Shown here: positions 24,383 to 32,804 of the stretch, piece by piece
Layout: every line of letters begins with the position of its first letter
Numbering within the stretch: the stretch's first letter is position 1
Assembly (NCBI GenBank): GCA_013375495.1
Contig: JABXKC010000004.1
Span: forward strand, 62,001 to 126,000
Length of the DNA stretch: 64,000 nt
Direction of reading: 5' to 3'
DNA from: Promethearchaeota archaeon
Lineage (GTDB): Archaea > Asgardarchaeota > Lokiarchaeia > Sigynarchaeales > SOKP01
Made by a program: the position numbers and the translations under genes
The notes under the pieces: generated by a model
Seen by the model: the letters and a program-made list of their open reading frames with translations, nothing else
Told to the model about the DNA's origin: nothing
Database searches by the model: none

Positions 24383-24618
24383 CATGTAATCCTCTACAAA
24401 TATCTAACATCATGCTTTAAATAGCCTCAAATCTAATTTTTAATCAAGATGGATAATACATTGGAATACTAGGAGATAGCGCCATAAATATAAAAAATAT
24501 GTAATATTGTCACTATTCTTTTTATCTGGAGTAGTGCTGATAATATAAATTTATAAAAAATTCATATAATAAGTGCTTTTCTTAATAGATTAGAATAAGT
24601 AATAGAATTAGCTAAATT

Positions 24619-24624
24619 GGAGGT
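24619..24624 (+). promoter_or_regulatory. Shine-Dalgarno site placed for an ATT start
   Basis: GGAGGT is an unusually complete Shine-Dalgarno match. Eight bases follow it to the ATT at 24633. That equals six bases after the position of the A in GGAGGTGA, the same spacing as at the TTG genes 13271 and 40019 and the ATG gene 59225. No ATG, GTG or TTG is in frame nearby. Confidence 0.55.
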
Positions 24625-24632
24625 AAAAATCA

Positions 24633-24851
24633 ATTTTAAAGTATAAAAAGGTTATTCCAAGGACTTATGAGCAGATCTGTTTAGATAAATTAAAAGAATT
24701 AGGAAGAGTTACCGCTAGTGAATGGGCAAGCGCAATGGGATACGAAACACACAACGCTCTCGCCAAGGTTATTAGAAGAATTTTAAACGATATGCCTGAA
24801 AAGCTAATAATCAATGCTAACCAGAAACCACGGTATTATCAAGCAGTCTAG
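24633..24851 (+). CDS. Small winged-helix/HTH protein, probable ATT start
   Basis: The frame from ATT (24633) to TAG (24851) gives 72 residues that read as a DNA-binding winged helix: KKVIPRTYEQICLDKLKELG, VTASEWASAMGYETHNALAK, VIRRILNDMPEKLIINANQ. The first ATG in frame is inside the recognition-helix region, and a stop (TAA 24624) lies just upstream. A full Shine-Dalgarno site (24619-24624) fits the ATT. It lies 240 bases outside the right end of the island and converges on trmJ. The role may be regulatory. A frameshifted remnant is the alternative. Confidence 0.5.
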   Translation: MLKYKKVIPRTYEQICLDKLKELGRVTASEWASAMGYETHNALAKVIRRILNDMPEKLIINANQKPRYYQAV

Positions 24852-24861
24852 AAAATATTAA

Positions 24862-25704
24862 TTATTCATCATATATTTTTCCTTTTTTTAAGAGGGAATT
24901 CAGTTTTGAAAATACGCCTAAAATTAAATTTAGCTCTTTTTTTGAAATAAATGCCCGCTCGAACACATTTTTAAAGGCAAAAATGATATTTTTTGCTGTA
25001 TAATTGCGAATTTTAAGGTTATAATTTACATCTTTTATTAAATCGTAAAGTATTCGTTTATTAGATTTATTTGCTAATAAAACTGGTTTACTTCCTCTTC
25101 CTAAAGATACTTTATGTACTTTATTATAAATTTCATATAGAATAATTCCACAAGCGTGTGAGAGGTTTAAAGTCGGGTAATCATCGTCAGAAGGTATTCT
25201 AATCAACAAATCAGCAACTTCTATTTCTTCGTTAGTTAGACCGTGTGACTCTTTCCCAAACACTATAGCAATATTTAATGGTTCCTGAGAGATGGGCAAT
25301 TCTAAATCTTTAGGGAAAGTAGCTAACCTTCTAATATTCTTATAATGCATTCCCTTGGCGGTTGAAGCGATAACTAAATCGAATTTCTGCATTAATTCTT
25401 TGTACTTGTTTAGGTGGTCATTTTGATTATCAAGTTCTATAATGTCCGCACTTAAAAGAATATCTTTACCGTGCATTGAAAATCCTTGTGTATGATGACT
25501 TCGTATGATTTCTTCGCTTTCGGCTGGATTAAATACAGTTAAATTATTGAAATTAAAGTTTTTCATGAGTCGAGTTATAGAACCAATGTTTCCCGCGTGT
25601 TCAGGCCGAATTAGCACAACCGTGAAATCTAAGTTGCTATACTCTGGTGCTTTCTGAGTTTGTTGAAATTCGGCAATCTCCTTTCTCAAATGTTTTTTAT
25701 TCAT
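24862..25704 (-). CDS. trmJ: TrmJ-type tRNA/rRNA methyltransferase (SPOUT)
   Basis: The 280-residue protein has the SpoU/TrmH knot motifs in order: VVLIRPEHAGNIGSITRLMKNFNF at the start, IAIVFGKESHGLTNEEI in the middle, and DDYPTLNLSHACGIILYEIY. Archaeal TrmJ methylates the 2'-O of tRNA position 32 using AdoMet. It has a C-terminal helical extension of about 85 residues. Neighbours give no operon clue. Family assignment is firm; the tRNA position is by homology. Confidence 0.85.
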   Translation of the reverse strand: MNKKHLRKEIAEFQQTQKAPEYSNLDFTVVLIRPEHAGNIGSITRLMKNFNFNNLTVFNPAESEEIIRSHHTQGFSMHGKDILLSADIIELDNQNDHLNKYKELMQKFDLVIASTAKGMHYKNIRRLATFPKDLELPISQEPLNIAIVFGKESHGLTNEEIEVADLLIRIPSDDDYPTLNLSHACGIILYEIYNKVHKVSLGRGSKPVLLANKSNKRILYDLIKDVNYNLKIRNYTAKNIIFAFKNVFERAFISKKELNLILGVFSKLNSLLKKGKIYDE

Positions 25705-25800
25705 GGTTTTAATTTGTAAGAGAAGTAATTCATGATTACCAAGTTAATTAGGTATATTAAATTTTGTTTAAAAGAAGCTGATTTAAACAAAAGTAAATTT

Positions 25801-27492
25801 TTAACTTTTCATTGCCTTTTCTCTTAATTTTCTGCGGAATATTTTTCCTACAGCCGTCCGCGGTAATATATTTATGAACTCGACTTGACGGGGATACTTG
25901 TAAGCTGCTAATCGTTCTTTAGCCCATTCAATAATTTCACGTTCTATTATTTTTCCATCTTTGTATTCCGGTTTTAAAACTACATAGGCTTTAATAGTTT
26001 CGCCAATGTTAGAGTCTGGTGCTGAAACTACGCCAACCTCGTGAATAGCGGGGTGTTCGTATAATTTTTCTTCTACTTCACGAGGCATCACTTTATATCC
26101 TTTATATTTAATGATATCCTTCGCCCGACCCTCTATGTAAAAATATCCTTGTTCATCCATTCTAGCTAAATCCCCAGTCCGTAACCAACCGTTTATTATG
26201 TTTTTTTTTGTCGCTTCTGGATTTCTCCAATATCCCTTCATTACTTGGGGACCTCGAATTAAGATTTCCCCAATCTCTCCTAGCGATAGTTCCTCTAAAG
26301 TATCTGGGTTAACAATTTTAGCATCAGTATCGATAATTGGTATCCCAATACTCTCTGATCGAATTTCAGGCATCCATTTAGCTGGTATGTGTGTAATTGG
26401 TGAAGTCTCAGTTAAACCAAAACCTTGCCCTACTTTAACTCCTACGACTTGTTCCCATCTTTTTGCTAATTCCGGAGCTAAAGCTGCGGTACCAGAATTA
26501 GCTTCTTCAAGGCTTGAAAGATCACGCTCGGTGAAATCAGGAGAATTAACTAGCATTTGATACATAACTGGAACTCCTACAAAATTATTTACCTTAAAAT
26601 ATTCTATTGCTTCTAGTATTTCAGAGGGATTGAAAGAGTCAAATACAACCAGCATAGCAGCTCCAAATAACGCTATAATTGAGACTAAAAAACCGAATGA
26701 ATGGCATAATGGCAATACAGATAGATTAACAGTTTTACCAAAAGTGCTCATCCCTTCTTCAGGTTCTCCACCCATTAGGAGATATGAGAGGGTACAAGAA
26801 ACCAGATTTGTGTGAGTTAACATAACACCTTTGGGTAAACCTGTAGTACCACCGGTAAACAGTAAAGCTGCAAGATTTTCTGAGGGATCAAACTCTATTT
26901 TTGGAGGAATTGGCTTTATATCCTCTACAAATTCTTCAAATGTAGTAGTTCCTTCCTTTGCTACATCTGTTTGGAGTATGATTATGTGATCAATTTTAAT
27001 TTCTTTCTGAACCTTTTTTATTGTTCTAAAGTTACCTTTATGCGCAAATACGATTCGCATCTTCTGGGATTCCCTAATTATGTGCGTTACATCGCTCTCT
27101 TTAAGTAAAGGATTAATTGGAACTACTATAGCACCAGTTTTCATAATTCCAATACAACAAAAAATGAATTCTGGACAATTTGAAGTCATGATGCCTATTG
27201 GTTCTCCTTTTTCTACTCCCAATTGAAATAGCGCGTTTGCGATCTTATCAGAAATATAAATTAGTTCTCGATAGGTATATTTCTTATCAGCTGATTTATT
27301 ATAAATGCAGACATTATTAGAAAATTCCTTAGCAGATAGTTTTATTAATTCATGAACCGGTATAGGATCAAACTTAATAGATTTAGGGACATTTAATGGT
27401 CTAAATTTTAACCATGGTCGGTCTGAACTTTCTAAATAAGGAGATTCGTTTTCATAATCATAACTTGGCTTCCAATCTGAGTAGTCTTTCAT
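25801..27492 (-). CDS. Long-chain acyl-CoA synthetase (AMP-binding)
   Basis: The 563-residue protein has the acyl-adenylate-forming motifs: LLFTGGTTGLPKGVMLTH (P-loop), GFGLTETSPITHIP, GWLRTGDLARMDEQGYFYIEGRAKDIIKYKGYKVMPREVEE, and the catalytic Lys near the end (PRTAVGKIFRRKLREK). It should activate a fatty acid with ATP to the acyl-AMP and then acyl-CoA. It could supply the acyl-CoA dehydrogenase at 6434. The exact chain length is unknown. Confidence 0.92.
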   Translation of the reverse strand: MKDYSDWKPSYDYENESPYLESSDRPWLKFRPLNVPKSIKFDPIPVHELIKLSAKEFSNNVCIYNKSADKKYTYRELIYISDKIANALFQLGVEKGEPIGIMTSNCPEFIFCCIGIMKTGAIVVPINPLLKESDVTHIIRESQKMRIVFAHKGNFRTIKKVQKEIKIDHIIILQTDVAKEGTTTFEEFVEDIKPIPPKIEFDPSENLAALLFTGGTTGLPKGVMLTHTNLVSCTLSYLLMGGEPEEGMSTFGKTVNLSVLPLCHSFGFLVSIIALFGAAMLVVFDSFNPSEILEAIEYFKVNNFVGVPVMYQMLVNSPDFTERDLSSLEEANSGTAALAPELAKRWEQVVGVKVGQGFGLTETSPITHIPAKWMPEIRSESIGIPIIDTDAKIVNPDTLEELSLGEIGEILIRGPQVMKGYWRNPEATKKNIINGWLRTGDLARMDEQGYFYIEGRAKDIIKYKGYKVMPREVEEKLYEHPAIHEVGVVSAPDSNIGETIKAYVVLKPEYKDGKIIEREIIEWAKERLAAYKYPRQVEFINILPRTAVGKIFRRKLREKAMKS

Positions 27493-27611
27493 ACTAATCG
27501 TAAAAATAGTTTTAATGAAGTTTTTAATAAGAATTTCAAGTTATATATATAAAAATCTTCTCATGAGTTCTTACAAGAGTGTCCAAATTAATTAGCAAAA
27601 AAATAAAATAT

Positions 27612-28442
27612 TTAGTCTTCTAAAAATTTAAGGATAAGTTTATTCACTTCCGGAGCTCTTGAGAGCGTCATAAAATGACCTGCTCCCTCTATTACTTCTA
27701 TTTCACTATTAGGAATTTTATTATTCATCTCGTACATGACTGAAACTGGTGTCTGTCTGTCGTGGGAAGCGGCAATAAGCAGAGTTTTATTTTTAATATC
27801 AATTAATTTTTCCAATGTGTAATGTGTTTTCATAGCTTCTGCTTGATTTATTATATCTTGCGGTCTTGACGGGTTAACCGTGCTTTCCCTAATTAAATCC
27901 TCCATTGAAAAGCTATCATGAAATTTTTTGCTAGGATTTGCTTCCATTTCTTTTCTAAACTTTAGATGAAAAACCCATTTTGATTTTTGTTTAAACGCCT
28001 TTAAGGGGTCATTTTTTAAATTTTCTACTTCTTCAAGACGACCGTTTTTAGCTATTTCAACCCATTCTCTATCCGTTCTACCGTAATTAGTAGCGATTAA
28101 GACTAGTTTTTCAACTTTTTGTGGAAAAATAAGAGTAAAATTTTGAGCAATCATACCTCCGAAGGATCTACCGATGATATGAGCTTTTTCGATTCGAAGA
28201 AAATCTGTTAATCCATTAATATCTTCCGCTAACATTTTCATCGTGTAAGGTATATTTGGTCTATCACTTTCTCCAGTTCCACGCAAGTCAAAAGTTACCG
28301 CCTTAAATCTTTTACTAACTTCCGCAATTTGAGGTTTCCACATTTCTTTCTTTGCACCATAACCGTGTATGAAGATAACAGGAAAACCATTACCATAAAT
28401 TCGATATGATAGCTTTATACCATTCGTGTTCGCAAAACTCAT
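27612..28442 (-). CDS. Alpha/beta hydrolase (esterase/epoxide-hydrolase-like)
   Basis: The product of about 276 residues starts MSFANTNGIKLSYRIYG. The fold is clear: VIFIHGYGAKKEMWKPQ, VTFDLRGTGESDRP, nucleophile elbow IIGRSFGGMIAQ, acid in IAASHDRQTPV and His in EGAGHFMTLSRAPEVN. It is probably cytoplasmic. The ATG at 28442 is preferred over a TTG at 28472, which lengthens the protein by ten residues without family support. It lies 120 bases upstream of the acyl-CoA ligase gene on the same strand and may be co-transcribed. Confidence 0.85.
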   Translation of the reverse strand: MSFANTNGIKLSYRIYGNGFPVIFIHGYGAKKEMWKPQIAEVSKRFKAVTFDLRGTGESDRPNIPYTMKMLAEDINGLTDFLRIEKAHIIGRSFGGMIAQNFTLIFPQKVEKLVLIATNYGRTDREWVEIAKNGRLEEVENLKNDPLKAFKQKSKWVFHLKFRKEMEANPSKKFHDSFSMEDLIRESTVNPSRPQDIINQAEAMKTHYTLEKLIDIKNKTLLIAASHDRQTPVSVMYEMNNKIPNSEIEVIEGAGHFMTLSRAPEVNKLILKFLED

Positions 28443-28692
28443 GAGTTTGAAATTATACTTCTTTAATAGCAATTGTAATATATTAGAGTATTAAAAAAAT
28501 TATTCCATTTAATCATTTAGTTTGAATATCAAACCTATTTTTATTTACTTAGCTGTAAAAGATTAAATAGGAAAGCTTAGATATATTTACTATAATTTAC
28601 TTGTAATATTTATAAATTTTAATTATTTTTCTAAATTTAAGTCTCTTTCAGACAAATCAAACAGAATAAACCACATACGCTCTAATATTATT

Positions 28693-29286
28693 ATGGCAGA
28701 TTATTCACGAATTTTGCAAAATCTCGAATTTATTAACATTAGTACGGATCAATTCACAATATTTGAATGGAAACCACCAAAATCATATAAGAGTTATATT
28801 CTAGACTTAAATATTGTAAAACAGAATCCTGTAAGCAATATTTTTTTTCATCTTTTTAAAGGAAACATGAAAATTGTCCATATCCGATTGAAAAATGTGA
28901 TTTATACTGCAGGCTCCAATAATGAAGTACAATTTCAATTGTTAGAGGCTCTTATTGAACAGGTTTCTATGGTTTTTAACGAAATTTATGATATTGAGTC
29001 TTATATAAAATACGATAATTTTTCCACTGCGATGTTCAGTTCTTTTAGAGAAGAAATTGATAAAATTATTAATAACTTTAACGCGCTAAATTCTGTTATG
29101 GATCTTAAGGTTCCCTGCATGGTTTGTAATACTATACTTCCAGTAATCGTTAAAAGAAGTTTTATTGATAATGCAGAGTCTTATCCTGTACCCCTCGTTT
29201 ATAATCATAAAGGACATGCAATCTTATGCTTCATTGATAAAAATTACGACATTCGAGGGGTAGAATTAGTAAATGTCACAGGGTAA
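28693..29286 (+). CDS. Asgard-type uncharacterised protein, possible longin-like N-terminus
   Basis: The 197-residue soluble protein has an alternation of strands and helices in the first 125 residues (YILDLNIVKQN; MKIVHIRLKNVIYTAG; VQFQLLEALIEQVSMVFNEIYD), similar to longin or roadblock folds. A C-terminal 60-residue domain begins with a CxxC (VPCMVCNTILPVIVK). No family name is certain. The neighbours (a solenoid protein and a HEAT coiled-coil protein) suggest a trafficking- or cytoskeleton-like module. Confidence 0.5.
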   Translation: MADYSRILQNLEFINISTDQFTIFEWKPPKSYKSYILDLNIVKQNPVSNIFFHLFKGNMKIVHIRLKNVIYTAGSNNEVQFQLLEALIEQVSMVFNEIYDIESYIKYDNFSTAMFSSFREEIDKIINNFNALNSVMDLKVPCMVCNTILPVIVKRSFIDNAESYPVPLVYNHKGHAILCFIDKNYDIRGVELVNVTG

Positions 29287-29379
29287 TTCTTTAGTCATAA
29301 CAAAGATTTAATTGCTTATTAACAACTTCTTATTGTAATCCAACATATAATTAAAAAAGTATTATTCTTAACAATAAAT

Positions 29380-30378
29380 ATGGCAGAAGATAAGAAACAA
29401 GATAGCGACATCTTTTTTCAAGATGTAATTAAAAAGACTAAAACAGGTATTACATTCCCAAAAGAATTAAGAGAAGCGCTATTTGATGAAAATGAAGATG
29501 TTTTCTTTAAAATTACTGTCCCTAATGAAAAAAATAAAGTTATTTTAGAATTTTTGTCTGAAACGGAAGCAAAGAATCTATCTGAAAAAATACTAAGCTC
29601 TAAACCAAAAGAGTTAAGAAAAGCTCCCGTAAAAATGAAGGATAACGCAACATCTGATAAAATCGCTCCAAATTGGAGTGAATATTTTGTCTATGATTTT
29701 AAAAATAGAGAAAAAATTCAACCAATTTTAGAATCTGCGTTTTATAAGTTCGCTGAAACCCCAGTTAATTTAGACGATGCTATGGGTAGGATTAAATACG
29801 CTTTAGTTTCATTTTTAACTGCCACTAAAACAGAAAATGCTAAGTTATATTATTCTATAATAAAACTCCTTATTGACGTAGTTGAAAGGTTTAACCAGCC
29901 GAACCTGATCGATTGGATATTTGAAAAGATTGTGCCTAATATGGAAAGTAAATTCCTTTACGAACAAGCGCTTCTCGAGCTTTTAGAAATAAGTCTAAAA
30001 ACAAAACGATTTGAAAAAGCTGAACTATTTATATTCTATGTTTTAAGGAACATAGACGATTACCCCCGTTCGGAACTTTACAATATCTTCAATTCCTTCA
30101 AACAATTAGTTAAGAAAGTGCGACATATTGAAAGAACTGAAAAGATTGATCTTTTATTGAAAGAAAAATTGATGGAATATGGAGAAGATGTCGATGATAA
30201 CGATTACAAAATCCAGATCGTTGAATTCTTGGAAGATTTAAATTATATTGAGCTTGCATACAGGCTTGCTAAAGCAATACAAAAAGGGTTGCCCCCTGAT
30301 AGTGTAAAAGTAGACGAGATTAGGAAAATTGTGAAGCGGTTATACACTGCTCCAATAACAGAAGATAAAATCAACTAA
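29380..30378 (+). CDS. Helical solenoid protein with AbrB-like N-terminus
   Basis: Residues 14-60 read like a SpoVT/AbrB-type strand set (KTKTGITFPKELREALFDENEDVFFKITV). Residues 85-330 form helical pairs (alpha solenoid, such as AKLYYSIIKLLIDVVERF and PNMESKFLYEQALLELLEI). There is no membrane segment. It is 90 bases downstream of the 28693 gene and converges on 30395. Function unknown. Confidence 0.45.
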   Translation: MAEDKKQDSDIFFQDVIKKTKTGITFPKELREALFDENEDVFFKITVPNEKNKVILEFLSETEAKNLSEKILSSKPKELRKAPVKMKDNATSDKIAPNWSEYFVYDFKNREKIQPILESAFYKFAETPVNLDDAMGRIKYALVSFLTATKTENAKLYYSIIKLLIDVVERFNQPNLIDWIFEKIVPNMESKFLYEQALLELLEISLKTKRFEKAELFIFYVLRNIDDYPRSELYNIFNSFKQLVKKVRHIERTEKIDLLLKEKLMEYGEDVDDNDYKIQIVEFLEDLNYIELAYRLAKAIQKGLPPDSVKVDEIRKIVKRLYTAPITEDKIN

Positions 30379-30394
30379 TAAGAAATTAATACAT

Positions 30395-31627
30395 TCATTC
30401 ACTCACGTTTTTGTCATCTTCATCCTTGCTTTGATCTTCAAGTTCCTTGAATTCTTCTATTGATCTTCTTATTTCAGTCTCTATCATTTTTTGCTCCTTT
30501 TCTTTCATTATTTTTTGTCGTAATTCAATTTCTGCTTGAGATAATTCGGTTTCTTTTTCTATTATTTCTTCCTTTATTTTTAAAGCTTTTTCTTTTTCTT
30601 CAATAGCCATCTCCTCAATTTCGCGTTCCTTGATTTCTAAATCTAATTTTTTCTTTTTAATTTCCAAATCTTTCTTCTTAAGTTCGATTTCCTTATCGAT
30701 TATCTCTGATTCTTCTTTTTTTAATTGTTTTTTAACTTTTTTTGGTATAAGATCCGCTTCTGCAGGAACGACGGTTTCTTGTTCAAGTATTTCTTCTTTC
30801 AACTTGAGCGATTTTTCCTTTTCTTGTATTATTTTCTCTTCTAATTTCTTCTCTTTTTCTTCTAATTCTATCTTTTTTTTCTTAATTTCGATTTCTTTTT
30901 TTTTTAATTCTAGTTCTTTATCAATTATTTCAATTTCTTGTTTTTCTATCATCTCACCTTCTGAAGGAGCTTCCTCTACTATTTCGTCAATTTTCTCGAC
31001 GGTTACAATTGATTTTAAAACAGAATCTACGGCATTTTTTAATTCTTCATTTTCTGGATTATTCTTAGCGTGGTTCGTCACTGCTTTGGTTACCCATAAT
31101 GGGTGTTTTTTTCCTATCGAAATTAATGCTTGAATGGCTTTTTTAACTACAAACTCTTTTTCATCTGCTAATGATAAGGCAATCTTATTAATTAAAGATT
31201 CATCTTCAACTGCTGCTTCACCCTCAGCCACAAAGATAATTAACTGAAGAATAGCTTCTCTTACATTTGGATCGTCTGAATTTAATAGATCCTCGCTATG
31301 AGGGAGAAATAAATCACATTCATTTTCGCATGATGTTTTCAATAATAACAAGAAAGAATAGCGAAGAACAGAATCGCGTTTAGAGAGGTTTTCTAGCAAA
31401 GAGGGAATGTCAATAATCAATCGTTCTATTAAGAATCTTAAAACGATTCTTCCACCGTGAAGTGATAATAGCATTTCAATAATATCTTCTAACCTATTAA
31501 GATAATCATCTTGAGTAGCGTCTCCAAGATATAGTGCGATGATGTTCACAGCATCATCGATTCTTCCATCTTTTACAAAATCCATAATTTTAGTGATTTC
31601 TGGATTATCTTGGTCTTTTTCAGTCAT
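30395..31627 (-). CDS. HEAT-repeat and duplicated coiled-coil protein
   Basis: Residues 1-205 are HEAT-like helical repeats (GRIVLRFLIERLIID; NVREAILQLIIFVAEG; EFVVKKAIQALISIG). Residues 230-385 are one long Glu/Lys-rich coiled coil. It contains a duplicated unit: EIIDKELELKKK at 233-285 and EIIDKEIELKKK at 308-360, 75 residues apart. It is probably a rod-shaped cytoplasmic scaffold. Antisense frames here look open only because of the Lys/Glu composition. Confidence 0.65.
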   Translation of the reverse strand: MTEKDQDNPEITKIMDFVKDGRIDDAVNIIALYLGDATQDDYLNRLEDIIEMLLSLHGGRIVLRFLIERLIIDIPSLLENLSKRDSVLRYSFLLLLKTSCENECDLFLPHSEDLLNSDDPNVREAILQLIIFVAEGEAAVEDESLINKIALSLADEKEFVVKKAIQALISIGKKHPLWVTKAVTNHAKNNPENEELKNAVDSVLKSIVTVEKIDEIVEEAPSEGEMIEKQEIEIIDKELELKKKEIEIKKKKIELEEKEKKLEEKIIQEKEKSLKLKEEILEQETVVPAEADLIPKKVKKQLKKEESEIIDKEIELKKKDLEIKKKKLDLEIKEREIEEMAIEEKEKALKIKEEIIEKETELSQAEIELRQKIMKEKEQKMIETEIRRSIEEFKELEDQSKDEDDKNVSE

Positions 31628-31671
31628 TTTTAACCACTTATTTTTTATTTAATTTTTTATTTATTTAAGAA

Positions 31672-32631
31672 TTACACGTGTAAGATATAGAAATCATTGT
31701 ACAAGCGAAAAATAATGTTGAAAACTAATCTTAAATCTCGATATCGTAGCAATGCGCTTGAATATGTATTCATGCGAACTTCTGGTACAACACCAATATT
31801 TAATTTTATTGCTAAGTTTTCTTTCTTATCCATATATATATTAATTTCCTTACAAAATTGACTTAACGCGTCTAATTCTTCAGGAAATACATTCCAAATA
31901 TAATTATCGCGTTTAGCATCTTCATCCGTCGGTGGTGAATTGCTAATTTTTAAAAGAGAATCTTTTGGGATAAGAGATGTAATTTCAACGCAATTGGAGT
32001 GATTTAATTTTAAATCTACTTCTGGAAAGTAAATACTTGCGAATAACTTACATAAACCAAATAGAACTTCCAAGTCAGTTATATTTTCTCTGTTTGCGTT
32101 ACAGAGAGCGTAGTTTTCAGTAATAAAGCAGATGTGGATTTTTTCTTCGTATTTAAATATCATAAAATTTTGATCATCAGTCAAATAATAATCAAAATTT
32201 TCATCTCTATTATTAATTCTATCGTCGAATATTTTATTAGCGCTTTTAAAATCTTTCTTTGAAAACAATTTATTTAGTTGCCTGTAATCTCCGTGGAAAA
32301 ATACATCAAAAAAATCTACTAGGTATAAATAGGCATCGTTAGGTTTGTATATTACGGTTTTGTTTCGAAAATCGCGAAAAATAATGTTTTTATGAACGCT
32401 ATAACAGAATTTAGGTTGATCTTCAATTGTAAGACCATTTAATAACCTAATTTTAAGTAAAGAGCGATGTGTGCAGAGTGGAGTTAATGTACACTGGATT
32501 CTATCGATTTCACATTCTTTAAAACAAAGTTTATCGATTCTCTTTCTTAAAAGTTCTAATAATTCTGTTTTAAACTTAGAATCGATTTCTTCCTCTAGGA
32601 ATTTGTCAATATGTTCAGGTTCTAATGGCAT
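31672..32631 (-). CDS. Uncharacterised protein, 319 aa
   Basis: The ATG at 32631 is preferred over TTG at 32649. The product is a mixed alpha/beta soluble protein with an N-terminal Cys-rich segment (CFKECEIDRIQCTLTPLC) that could bind metal, and no recognised domain. It is divergent from the longin-GTPase gene. Its last codons (FYILHV) end 45 bases before the coiled-coil gene starts, on the same strand, so the two may be one operon. Confidence 0.5.
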   Translation of the reverse strand: MPLEPEHIDKFLEEEIDSKFKTELLELLRKRIDKLCFKECEIDRIQCTLTPLCTHRSLLKIRLLNGLTIEDQPKFCYSVHKNIIFRDFRNKTVIYKPNDAYLYLVDFFDVFFHGDYRQLNKLFSKKDFKSANKIFDDRINNRDENFDYYLTDDQNFMIFKYEEKIHICFITENYALCNANRENITDLEVLFGLCKLFASIYFPEVDLKLNHSNCVEITSLIPKDSLLKISNSPPTDEDAKRDNYIWNVFPEELDALSQFCKEINIYMDKKENLAIKLNIGVVPEVRMNTYSSALLRYRDLRLVFNIIFRLYNDFYILHV

Positions 32632-32804
32632 TTTTAAGAGATTTTGCAACTTAAATTATTAAAACTTACAATTTATGTAATGTCAAAGAGAGATTCTAAA
32701 CTTTTCTATTGGGTTTTAAATAGTTTTAAAGAAAATTGCAAACTATATTAATAAGAATTTAAATATATATTATTAAAGCTATTAAAAAAAAGAATCTGAA
32801 GAAA

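Larger units (their letters stand above)
22916..24392. mobile_element. Inverted-repeat-bounded island without a recombinase
   Basis: A perfect 27-bp inverted repeat (22952-22978 and 24356-24382, TTTTCTGTATAAGGATCTAA plus 7 more bases) lies inside a second matching 8-bp pair, GGATTACA (22916-22923 and complement at 24385-24392). The left side has 28 extra bases between the two blocks, the right side two. The island holds a structured RNA candidate and one minus-strand gene for a tail-anchored protein, but no transposase or recombinase. It resembles a non-autonomous element or a remnant. I could not confirm a target-site duplication. It is inserted in a large non-coding gap. Confidence 0.55.
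23954..24632. other. AT-rich non-coding stretch, right part of the island and flank
   Basis: There is no convincing reading frame here. It contains GGGAAA-TC-TTTCCC (24114-24127), the inverted pair TTAACCCATT (24069-24078) and AATGGGTTAA (24352-24361), two direct copies of ATTTTGTC near 24293 and 24312, and the right 27-bp repeat. A TATA-like box (ATAAATTTATAAAA) is near 24546, upstream of the HTH gene at 24633. Confidence 0.5.

Noticed and set aside
22916..24392. Classical insertion sequence
   Set aside because: No transposase or recombinase frame is present and no target-site duplication could be seen, so only the repeat-bounded island is claimed.
30630..31133. Ser/Phe-rich frame on the plus strand
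   Set aside because: It is antisense to the Lys/Glu coiled coil, where such frames stay open by composition.
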